From Aporrectodea caliginosa (lineage: Eukaryota; Annelida; Clitellata; Crassiclitellata; Lumbricidae): a DNA stretch of 64,000 nt. A model generated the notes under the pieces. The model worked only from the letters and a program-made list of their open reading frames with translations. It had not been told where the DNA came from and searched no databases. A program made the translations under genes and the position numbers. Shown one piece after another: positions 34,296 to 64,000 of the stretch; position 1 is the stretch's first letter; each line of letters begins with the position of its first letter. The stretch lies in contig JACEVL010001190.1 of NCBI GenBank assembly GCA_020284085.1, positions 141,001-205,000 on the forward strand, written 5' to 3'.

Positions 34296-37200
34296 GATAG
34301 AAAATCCACCTGCTTAGAATTGTCTTTACCTTAAAACAAGTGTGGCTGTATTTCTCAGTTATTTCAACCGATGATGAAAAATTTTCTCCCCTCGGAGACT
34401 TTGTTTTACAATATAGTCTCCGGATGGCGAATTTATTCTAAAGCAGATCCACCCGAAGAAACTGTTCCTAAATAGATTCTCAGTAGGAGACTTTAAGGGG
34501 AGACTTTATTTTGGGATACGGGAAATCATTTTAAGTTTCGCAGTTTCTTTTGTAATTAGCATATATAATTGTAATTTGTAGTCACAAATTTATATAGCGT
34601 ATCTTCTGGAGGTGGTAATCACTGGCACTTGCGACCTCAGGAAAATCACGATGGAGAAAATTGCCTACACTTCAATGACTTCCTACCCATGTCTGCCTCA
34701 GTGCTAGCTTAAGGGACCTTAATTTTTCTTCTTCTGTGACTGCCAGGGTCCTTGACCTCGACCATACCTTACACATCGAATGACTGTGTTTGAAGCTCAC
34801 TCGCGAAAGCGGTATGACCAATATCATTTCAATCTAACTTGATCAACGTTAAAGTGTATTGTCTCACCCGAACTTGTATAGTCGTGAGACTTTATCTGCT
34901 GCTGTAACCTTTAAAAAACCGGTGCATTTGCTGAAATAACGATGCTATACTAGGCAATGATTCTAATGCATTTACAACGTTTATACCATTTCAACTGCGA
35001 CTAATATTCGTGTCCTAGGTTTTTGTGTGATTCTATCTGTAACTTTATCTTAACTTAGTCGTGTACTCGCGTGCGTTTGTTGGATTTTAAGAGATCGTAT
35101 TGTGTCAAATGGTGGTTCCAATTGGTTCCGCATTGTGATCCATGTCGATTCTACGACGTACCCAGGTCTGGAACCCGAGTCGTAGATAGAAAAGCCGAAA
35201 TGTTAGCCGATCAGCCACGTTACACTTTATGATCTCTTTATAAAACACTCACTAATGATAATCTGTTTCATTACCACGTTGTCTCATTTTATATAGGCCT
35301 AGTTGTTGCTTCTACCAAAAATGTGTGCGGCTGTTAACTTTGGAGATTAAATCTGTTGAGCTTGTAACAACCTCTGTGCATTTTATAGTAGTATTAAGCC
35401 GAATCAAAATAGAAAACTGTAATAAACTGCATGTCTCGCATGAACACTGCTGTTTCTTAATCTTGATCATAGGCCTTAATCACAAGATTTCTGTAGCGCA
35501 TTCATGAGCTAAGTCGCTGGAATCATCTGTTATTGTCAAAAAAATTAGCAAGGTTAGGTAAGGTCAAAGTTGGGTTTCAGGTCATGAGGTAAAGGTCTTA
35601 GAGGTACGTAGACATTTAGGTGCGTAGATAGAAGTACATAGACATTCAGGTGGCTGAGGTGGATGATTCTTAGAATTTTCTACTATAGCCGATCTAATTC
35701 ACCTTTCAGTCAATCAATCGATCAATCAATCAATTAATCACTCAATCAATCAATCAATCGTCAATCAATCAATCAATCAATCAATCAGATCAATCAATCA
35801 ATCAATCAATCAATCAATTAATCACTCAATCAATTAATCAATCAATCAATCAATCAATTAATCAAACAATAGCCTATAAACTTGATATAGCGCCCTTTCA
35901 AGAAACCTACTCAGAGGCGCTGCCCGACACAGCCACGGCTGACAAGAACGATTGTTAGGGATAAGTAAAATGCCAAGGATTTTGTCCTTGGCAGCAAACG
36001 TAGCTCCAATGCCAGGCCGTTCCAAAAACGCCTACCCGATCATCCTTCCACCCCACTCTTGCCCCTCCCCAGTAATAACTTAGGCGATCCATGCATCAAT
36101 CTGCACCTCGTCTTCTAGCAACAGGCTTTGCTCTTCACTTCGTATCGCTGGAAAACCTTTCTGACGACTTGACTCAGCATTCGTGAATAAGCTAGTGGCG
36201 TGTGCTTAAGCATTTAAGCAGCGCTTCAACTAGTCTCCGGCCATGATGCGAATCTGCGGCTATCCCTCAGATAATGTCTGTATTTTCGAATGCGTGGCGT
36301 CCTCTGGCGAATGAAATTCAGTTAAATTAATCTTTCATTTTCTTCTTGCTATTCTGTGCATTTGAAAAAAACAATTCCCAGTGTAATTCAAATATTAAAT
36401 TTAGCCTACTAAACTCAATGAACTTAATTAAATTAATCAGCTTCAATCAAAAAGATGGCAAGATGGTTATTAAGCATTGGATACTGCTGTGCGAAATGAA
36501 AGCAAAGTTAGACACCTTTAAAGCTCTTGTAAACAAATTTATATATTTGTCAATCGCGCTAAATTAATCGATGTCGTTAAACTAAAGAATTAATGATTTT
36601 TGGCTGCACCTGATCCGTTTACGGCTGGTGCCACTTTCAAACTGATTAACAAATATTAAGACCAATGCGACTTGTGCGTGTTTCGCATTGTCCGAAGCAT
36701 TGACTTTGCGTGGTTTGCATTGTCCGAAGCATTGAGAAACGAGGAGGGCGAATGTAATGATAGCAACAAAACATTTATAAAAGCGCCACTTGAGAGTCTC
36801 ACAAGCGCTCAACACGTTAGCCATCAAACAGCTGAAAAAGTACGTCTTTAGAGTCGAGAGAAAGCCATGTAACCGCATGTACAGCACATTAGTGCACGCA
36901 CAGATGGTGGAAGAGTATTTCAGATCCGTGGCGCCGCAATCGAGAAGTCCCGACAGAGCACGGGTCGTGGTTGTTCGAAACGAGGTGAGCTACAAATCAA
37001 GTCATTTTTCGCCGAGGCAGACCGGAGAGCCCGCCGACCAGGTTTGAGTGCCAACTGGAAGGCACAGTTCAGCAATGTAGTCCGGAGCAGTGCCAGTCGT
37101 AGCCTTCCAAACCAGCGTAGCGATCGATCTTGAAATTAACACGATCAGCAACTGGAAACCAGTGTAGCTCACGCCGCATGTAGTCGCATATGTGTGAATA

Positions 37201-40200
37201 TTTCGGCAGGTCAGCCTGAAATCTGAACAGCGCCATTACACAAAAGACATCCTTACCATATTTTGTAAACGGGTCTGACTATAGGGCCTATGCATGGATT
37301 CTGCACAAGTTGTAGGCCTAAATAAATTTCTAACACAGAGAAAGAATTGCGAAAAAATAGTTTTAAAATAAATCTGTCGACGCAACTGCCTATGTTTTCA
37401 CGTGATGTCGTTAAACCATTGAACTGGTCAAATCATGTCGCTTTGCTAATTCCTTTTTGGTCTAAGACCACAAGAAGTCGGAAATACTAAACACTCTTAT
37501 ATATATATATATTCGTTTAATTGAGAAAAACAATCTGACAAAAAACGTAGAAATGCTAACATGAGTGATAATGGATAATTAAAGTTCATTAGAAGATTTT
37601 TAGAATAAACTAGTAAATATTTTTATTTAATGATCTGGGAATAAATTGAAATCCGAAGCTTAATTTTAGGCACACACTTTAATTGTAATATGAAACTGTC
37701 TTCATCCACAGCAATTTCTTTGTCAGTCGCATTCAATATAATTTTTGCGTGTGTAAGGTAAGGTCAACTTCAACGGCCCTGGCAGCCACAAGATGTCGTT
37801 AAACTCTAGAATCTAGACTACTTCAACGGCCCTGGCAGCCACAAGATGTCGTTAAACTCTAGAATCTACTACGTCGCTCCAACTAAACACCTTTAAAACA
37901 CGTGAACCTTTGCTATATATAAAAGCCAAAACGTGGCAAGCTGAGTAGAATTATAATTAAATGGTATCAGGTTCGAGACTTCGAGTTTTACAAGTCTTGT
38001 AGTTCGGTTGTGATTAAAGAGACCGCAATCTTTTTTAAAGCTGACACCCATTTCGAAGTCGTAATTTAACTTGAAATTTAGAAAGCGCTACTATAAGAGT
38101 GCAACGCACCAGTTTAAATGCCAACGGCCATTTAGTTTATGTTACTTGTCTTGTAGGAATGTCCGAGTCCGATTAAATAATAATAATAATATGTATATGT
38201 ATATGTTTAATATAACGATTATACAATTCACAAGAACACTAATCACAGAAGACGTAGCCTAAATCAACAAAGTTGCAGCCATGCAAGGCAAAAGCTCATT
38301 GCCAGAGAGACCAGGAAGAGGAGGCAGAGGACCTCCAAGGGTGCCTAGCGTTGAGGACGAGAACGCTTGGAAGGCGGAGGATTGTATTGATTGGAATAGG
38401 AATTCTTGAAGAGGTGATAGACTACTTCAATTTGAAGTGGAGACCATTATGAGGTTATAAGACGAGGAGCCTACGGCAGATGACGGTGGTTGAGCGATCA
38501 GTTTCACCACTCCTTGGGATGTTTCCCAAAATCTTGGGACTTTGAGGGGTCGACTTGGGATCTTGGGATTTTGCAAAGCAATCTTGGGATTTTTTAAGGT
38601 CTACAGACTAATTTTTACCATACTTTTCAACAGCGGCAGCGAATCAGATTAGAAAAAAACTCACTCTGAAAGACTTTTTTTTATTATTCTTACTTTAAAC
38701 ATTGTAATTTGTTAATTCAATGTTATGCTCCGGTTTTTGCTCTTTGCAAGTTTTTGCTCGGCATTTCTGTCAATAATTGCGATCGTTAAAACGCATTTCC
38801 TATTTCATCACAACTTTATCGTTTTCAGTAACTTGCGATTTTTTGGTACACTTTTGGCCAATCTTGGGATTTTTCTGGAAAGAACTTGGGATTTCAGAAA
38901 ATGGAGAGTGGTCGCACTTTGAGCGACGGTGTTGGTGGTGGAACTGAGAATTCGTGGAATTAAGAGGAAGATGTCAGCAACCCTTGAACTCAGATAAAGT
39001 TCTTTGTCTTCAATGGGATACATCGAAAACAGTTGTGTAGTGTAAATACCCAAAATTTCTCATCGCAAAAGAAGCAGCTTAAAGCTCTATATAAAACCAT
39101 ACCCGCAAGTGATACGCGGATTTCATTGCCGTGTAACGTATTAACAGCACGACTCCAGTGAAACTCATCAGTGGTTTCAAAAAGACGTAACAATGTGTCA
39201 GCGTAAAACGGTTGTTCTATGTGATGGTATGACCTAACGGTTTTCACTTTATGTGATGTATGACGTAGCCTAACGGTTTTGACTCTATGGTATGGTATGA
39301 CGTAATGGGCACTAAACTAATTTTTTTAGTTTAACTTTAACTATTTTTCAACTAAAATAAAACAGTTTAACTAAAGTTGGCAACTAATTGTGTAAATAAG
39401 TAGGCCAAAACTAAACGAAAAATAGTTAGTTAAACTTTTTCCAACGTTTTAGCAAACTTTTTTACCAACATTTTCACAATAAGAGAGGTAAAGTGAACTG
39501 TAATAATGCACAGTGTCAATTAAAATTTCACTTTCAAATTATATACTTTTAAAACTACTAGGCTAATAATTATAGTCCTACTATAGTTCTACCAGTAAAT
39601 AATGAAAACAGTTGCTAATGCAAACGATGATGCATCATTCAATTCAATGCAGTTCACATGACTTGAGTAATTAAACCAGTTACTCATGACAATCATTGCG
39701 GAAGATAGTTGCGTAGTTGCTGATTTGTTAGTTAAACTTTTCAGTTAATAACTAAACAATATTAGTTAAGCTTTGGTTTTAACTAAACTATTTTTCCCTA
39801 GTCAAACTTCAGCCTTAACTATAAAAAAAATAAGTTTAACTAAATGTTTTCAACTTTTTAGTTAACTTGTGCCAATCACTGATGGTATGACCTTACTGTT
39901 TTGACTCTATGGGATGGTATGACTTCACGATCTTGACTCTATGTGATGGTATGACCGTACGCTTTTGATTCTATGTCACGATATGACCTTACACGTTTGA
40001 CTCCTGTTATGCTGGGGACACCTGTTGTCAGATTTTAAACTGCCTCAGAAGAAAGTAGAGCACTCTGGTTGTCTGCTCTGCTCAAACCTCATTCAAGTGA
40101 ATGAGTCATTACATGGATTCCACGTATCTACAAATAATCGTGCCTACTTTTTTTATGTGCAAACGATGATGCATCATTCAATACATAATGGATTATAATA

Positions 40201-43200
40201 GAATAGAATGGAATGTAATGCAATGGAATAGAATAGAACATAAAATGAAATAATGGTAGTAGAATAGCCTGAAGAAGAATAGGATAAAGAAAGGAAGAAC
40301 AGAGTACTACGGAAAAGGATAGGATGGAGAAGGGAATAATAGGATAAAATAGAGAAGGAAAGAAAAGAAAAGTATAGAGAAGGAAAGAATGGAATAAAAT
40401 AGAATGAAGTGTAATAGAATAGAATATAACAGAATAGAATTGAGAGGGAAACAATCGAAAAGAATAGAGAATGGAGGAATAGTTCATGCTTGCCGACACG
40501 AATACGTAGGTGCATACGTACATACATGCATGTATGCATACCTGAATACATACATACATACTGTTTGCCATGGAGATCCGTCTCCTCCCTCTTGATCCTC
40601 TCCTCTTCGTGTTACCAGTCGTTTAAGACTGTTCTCTTCCGATAGGCCTGGGCCGGGAGAGTATCTAATTAGAGCTCTTTAAGGGGCGCTATATAAATTT
40701 AAATTGATTGATACGTTTATACGTACAGACTGATCTCACCAGCAGTATACCCTATGCATTATAATAGTGAAGTTCTTAGAATGGCTTTAAAAATAGCCAG
40801 CTACATATACAGTGTCACGGTACTCATCATAGGCTATATAACATAATTATTATCACCTTACGTATGTCTAGAAGCACCTCTCCTCCACGGATTTGAACCA
40901 CGATCTGTGGTATAACGCTCTTGGAAGTCAACAAATAGACCGTTGCGCACCCCATAAACCCTGGCCGCGTTCGAGTTCGTGATCAAACACGGAATCACGA
41001 CTTGCATTGAAATTGGGCGACAAAATTATATCCGCAAACAACCTCTCCGCAATTCTAGAGAAAGATGCGTCATGATCGGATTACAGAGTTAACCACGACT
41101 AGGCAATCCTATGGCAAAAAAACAGCGGCATCGTGACGGTCTAGGAACGTTTATTTAACGGTCCAGTAGCTCTCTGAACTAGGCGAGCCTGCAGGGCTCC
41201 TTCACGACACCCAACGCGCAGCGCTTAAAGCTTATCCGCAATAGAGCATGTCGCTACAAACCGGGTGACATTGTAACCGGAGACAAAGGGGAACGACCGA
41301 GGTTCTGTCGGCTGCGAAAGTAGTGCAGGTGGTGTCGTTAAGTGTATTCGCGGGATCGGAGGAGTATAACTTAGACGGACGAAGAGCTCGTACTCTGTCA
41401 GTGCCAGTTTCAAGTCTGGTGAAAGAAGGAGGGCGACTCTAATCATCTTTGCTATGACACAGTGTCGTTAAACGGTTAACTAAGAAGAGCTTCTGCTTCA
41501 CCTCCGCAGGTAACAACAAGCATGTGGACGATTTCTAAACGAGTAGCTTGGAATTGTAATCGTAATCGTAAACTACAAATTTCTATTGCGCTACTCTATA
41601 GAGCAGAACATCTGCCTATTCACGACCGCTGCGTCAAGTCAGAGAGATGTCCATATGAGCGATATATCAACGAATAGTTCGGAATCGCAACCGTAAACCG
41701 AATTTCTAAAGCGCTACTCTAACACTTAGCGCAGGGCACCAGATTATTCACGAGCGCTGCGTCAAGTCAGAAAGGAGTATTCAGAGATGCCAAGTGGAAT
41801 AAGAATGTAGGTAGGTAAGGTAGACAGGCCGTAATCAGGTCAATATTAAGAAGATCAGTCTGCAAATACAGAGAGGCAGCCTATGCATGTGGATAAGTAA
41901 TTTGAAAAGGTAAGTCTTAAGTTGAGTCTAAAGTTGAGTTAAAGATCAGATTGGGTAAGTTAGGGCAAGATATGGTAACTTATGGAAAGATTTAATAGGT
42001 TGTGGTAAGGCAAGGTTAGTTTACGATTTCTCAAATTCTACATGTATGTAGCAGCATCACTGGAAGTCTCGCTTGGTGCTGAAAATGTACAATCATTGTG
42101 TGATACTTTGAACATTATATAGAGAAATAATATGGATTGTAGATAACGAATTGTATATGTAGCCTAACATATAGGCCTATGTCTCACCTCTTCAAGAATT
42201 CTTACCCCGACTCATCTGATCCTCCACGTTCCAATTCTCGACCTAAACGATACCCACCTTAACAGATACTCTGCCCCTCTGACCAACCAGACCGGGATCT
42301 CTTTCGGACTATACCCTTTTGGGCAACCCTCTGACTCGACGAAGCGCTTGTGAATAAATTGGTGCCCTGCGCTTGACTTCGAGTGGCGCTTTAGAAGTTT
42401 AGAGCTTACGATAACGATTTCGACACCTTGTAAATCTATATATTGTTGCATATAAATAATTATATACATATGCATGTACCTATAGGTCAAAATAATTTTT
42501 GCAACGGCCTATGTTGTCATAAGCTGTCGTCAAACCGTGGATCCAATACATTGTGGATAGTCCGAAATAAGCGGGTAGGGCAGTAGGCATGATAAATTGA
42601 AGAAGAAGCAGGTGCCAGAGTCGAATATGACTCGTCTCATACACATAAAGTTCTGGTGTATAATTATTTGTGAAGAGATTTATGTGCTTACGCGTATACA
42701 TACATACATGAATTGTGCAAACAGCCATTGTTGCAGGGGCACATTGTTTCTGTGCCCCTGCAGCAATGTATGCATGCATGATTTATGTATGTATGCATGC
42801 GTGTATGTGTGTACATGTATGTATCAGTGTATACTAAGTTTAGTACCTTGCCTCCACGAAGTTCTGCACTCATATCGGGTGGGATTGGATTGCATTGGAT
42901 AGGATAAGTTGCAATAGGATTAGATTACATTGAATTGCAGTAGATTTGATTGGATTAGATAGAATATGATAGGGTAAGTTAGGGTAGGGTAGAATAGAGT
43001 AGGGTGGGGTGGGGTGTGGTGGGGTATGGTCGATTAGAGTGGTAGGGTAGGAAAAAAATAGGGTAGGGTAGAATAGGGTAAGATGGGGTAGGGTTGGGTG
43101 AGGTAGGGTAGAGTAGAGTATACGGTAGGGAAGGATCGAGCAGGGTATTGTAGGGCAGGATATTGTAGAGTATGGCAAAATTGGATAGGGTAAGATGGGA

Positions 43201-43405
43201 TTAAGTTTAATTAGATAGCATTAGAATCATATTAGACCGTATTAGATTGTGTTGCAATGGATTGGATTAGATCAGAAATTCGTGTAACGGGGGCTATTTT
43301 AATCCGTTTCGACGCAACCATTGGCTTGATCGTGTCAAAGATGGTTTACCTTCGTTTAACTTTCAATACGTTTTCTTCCTTCAGCTGTTTGGTTGCGTGT
43401 ATTGA
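34296..43405. other. Rest of unit 2: repeat-rich, no gene recognised
   Basis: Mirrors unit 1: (AATC)n at 35706-35868, retroposon tails at 35883 and 40685, AGAATAG repeats at 40195-40480, GGGTAGGGT repeats at 42960-43200. Extra relative to unit 1 is a block at about 36756-37232 and a tandem CAACGGCCCTGGCAGCC-type repeat at 37769-37867. Confidence 0.6.
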
Positions 43406-45684
43406 ATAGTTGAATAGGCCGTAGATCTTCGTTTAGCCGCAGTCCTTTATGGCTGTCCAGGGCAGATAAATCTTTTCAGGTTCCACTTCGCTGGTCAAGT
43501 ACCAAGACGTTCCTTGTGATAATATCATATTATGATCTTAAGGCCAAAGGGGATTGGCTGCTGTCTTGTTTGCTCGTGGGATTTAAGTCTTCAAAACCTC
43601 AGTCATTCATGTTTCAATGAATGTCGCTCATTCAACGGGCTCAAGCTATAGGCTAATAGCCGAAAATCGTGCATACTTTCATATTAACAATTTAGCATAC
43701 CTGCATACACATATTTAATACATATAGACCTACATACATATAATTATACATTCAGACAGACAGACAGGCAGGCATATATTATAATTATTAATGTATAATT
43801 TGCATACACCACACCGGTATCGATTTGTGTTTATGTATGCATGTATGTATGCATGCATGCAACTATGTAGGCCTATGCATGTGTGTATGTATGTGCCGGC
43901 AAATTGTAACTGCTTATTTATATAGCGCCCCTTCCAGAAAAACTCATCATGGGTGTTCTCGATCTGATTACACAAGACAACGATCGAACAGAATGACATT
44001 TAACCACTTGCGAAATACAGGCAGAGAACGTAGGATAAGCTCATGTCACATATTGCATGGACGCCAGTTCCATGATGAGGTACCGACCACTGCAAATCTT
44101 CCAAGTTGCATTGTGGAAAAAATACACGACGGGGCAACAACCATGTTACCATGTGTTGCAGAACGCAGAGTTTTACGATTTGGTAATGATGACACTGGAA
44201 TACATGGATCTCTAAGTTAAGATGGAGTACAACAGGCCAGGCAGCTACGCACACGCGTAAGGATTTTAAACTCAAGTGTGTGCTGGCATGGGCAACATGC
44301 GTTACATTTAAGATTTCTTGTGTATGACAATTGTTTAATTTGCCTCAAATGCCATCTTATTACAACAGATGTATCATGGATACATCTGTTGGATGAAGGA
44401 GGGGGCAACATCAACGGCCCTGGCAGCCATAAGAATTCCTTAAACCCCGGATATTACTGCTACTGGCATCGTATTGATATAATCTACATATTTAAACATC
44501 GCCTTTAAGCTGTATTTAGCCATGAAAACGGTGAGAACTGTCCAAATAATTTAACCTCTTTTTAAGTGTTATAAACTTATAATCACCCTTTAAGATAAAA
44601 AAAAACAGACGAATGATTCTATATATCATGTATACATACGTAAGAAGGATACATTGTGAACATACCGGCGAGAGGCAGTGACTGCCAGAAAGCAGAGAAA
44701 ATGGTTTAGGGGCTGAAAGCATACGACCTAGACTGGAGCCAGACCAAATGAGTCCAGGGGCGAGGTTAACCGGATGTAGGAGACAACTACCGACTGGGTG
44801 CGGACAGAGGGGAAGAAATTGTATTATGCCATAAGAAATGGCAAGGACCGTTCAGAATAATTTCTGCCGACGTCAACGGCCTTTGTTGCCAAAAGATGTG
44901 TTTAAACTGTGGACTCATCACAGAGGAATGCACCTAACCACTGCAGCCGATAACACAAAGATTATTTCTCAAAGGGAATGTCGTGATCGACAGTATCAAA
45001 GGCCTCACTCACATCATAGACAGTTGGCACCTCAACCAATCAAAAGAAACTCAGTAATAACGGAATCTATGTTAATCCATGCATGCACGTATGTTTGCAT
45101 ATGTCTCTATGTATGTCTCTGTTTATGTATATTTGTGTCTGTGTACATGTGCATACGTCTATATATGCATCCCTATAATAATTAAGCAGACAATGCACCC
45201 ACAAAATCACCAGAAAGCCTTCCTTCCTTATTGAATCAGATTCAAAGTTATAGTTTCAATTGGTTTTATACATATCTGAAGGCGCTATATGAAGTGTTGC
45301 ACGCAGGCAGGCAGACAGTTAGGCACACATAAAGATGTACAGAGAGATATACAGACATATAGGCACGCACACATACATATGATACTACTTTCTATCTTAC
45401 AGTGCATGGTTTCTTTCATTCATACAGACAGACAGACAGACAGACATGCATAAGCTTACACACATACACACAGACAGTATATATATAGACAGAGTTACAG
45501 ACAGACATATAGACAGACATACAGCCAGACATACAGATATACATAGAGACATACATACAGACATACAGACAGACAGACACATACAGACAGGCAGACATAC
45601 AGCAAGACATACATGCATACATACAGACATACATCTGATATTACATTCAATGGTACAATGTATCCATCCATCCATTCATTTCAG
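43406..45684. other. Intergenic region upstream of gene C
   Basis: Contains a minus-strand retroposon tail at 43918 (TTTATATAGCGCC), dispersed CAACGGCC...GTTAAAC-like words at 44409 and 44872, and (CAGA)n at 45420-45625. No clear core promoter can be picked; the gene C promoter is probably in this stretch. Confidence 0.5.
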
Positions 45685-45696
45685 GGTAAAGAAAGG

Positions 45697-63836
<18,140 letters not shown>

Positions 63837-64000
63837 GTAGGATGGATATTTTGATGAACTTAGGAGAGGCCTTATAGGTCGAGATTTCTCGTTCGCTGAT
63901 ATGTTGTATTTTATATGTATTGTATGTCATCGCAGAGCATCGTATTGTAATGTATTTCATTTGTACTTTATTGTATTGCAATGAATCGCATTGCATTGTA

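Larger units (their letters stand above)
32512..43405. repeat. Tandem duplication unit 2
   Basis: Direct repeat of unit 1. It ends with the same TTTGGTTGCGTGTATTGA as unit 1 and then passes to unrelated sequence (ATAGTTGAAT). Relative to unit 1 it lacks two mobile insertions, but has about 480 extra bases around 36756-37232 and other indels near 37500-38160. Confidence 0.93.

Overview
The window is animal (metazoan) genomic DNA: small GT-AG exons, long introns full of simple repeats, non-LTR retrotransposons, tRNA-derived SINEs and DNA-transposon remnants. Dispersed TAGGCCTA-type words and the repeat mix resemble echinoderm or hemichordate genomes, but this is an impression and not proof; a marine invertebrate deuterostome is the best guess.

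The genes are two tandem plus-strand paralogues of one unusual cell-surface protein family, each seen only in part. Gene A (261-22009) enters from beyond the left edge. It has ten collagen exons (261-11876), an EGF exon, two von Willebrand factor A (VWA) domains (13056-16403), three EGF-type exons and a terminal exon with a single transmembrane helix, short tail and poly(A) signal. Gene C (45685 to the right edge) supplies the other half: signal peptide, one VWA domain split over three exons, then ten collagen exons, leaving the window inside the collagen region. Three consecutive collagen exons have matching sizes in both genes (249, 180, 321/324 bases) and share GRDG landmarks, so the halves can be superimposed. 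The inferred full protein is signal peptide, VWA, about 950 residues of Thr-rich Gly-X-Y, EGF, VWA, VWA, three EGF-like modules, transmembrane helix, short tail: a type I membrane collagen of roughly 1,800 residues. Almost all introns are phase 1.

Between the genes is a direct tandem duplication. Unit 1 is 20268-32511 and unit 2 is 32512-43405; both breakpoints can be read to the base. Each unit carries the last two EGF exons and the transmembrane exon, so a second, orphan 3' cassette lies at 32614-34029. Unit 1 alone holds a 5'-truncated RTE-type LINE and a TIR element; unit 2 shows the empty sites.

Other mobile DNA: a piggyBac-like element with TTAA flanks, a 1.4-kb minisatellite inside it and three perfect GGTCAnnnTGACC palindromes (18384-20243); a hAT-type MITE with 8-bp target duplication (16832-17582); a 5'-truncated CR1/L2-type LINE (49773-51350, minus) whose 3' hairpin tail is shared with tRNA-derived SINEs here; and several LINE fragments. 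Three decayed collagen pseudo-exons are visible. Very long microsatellites fill many introns and create most of the spurious open frames.
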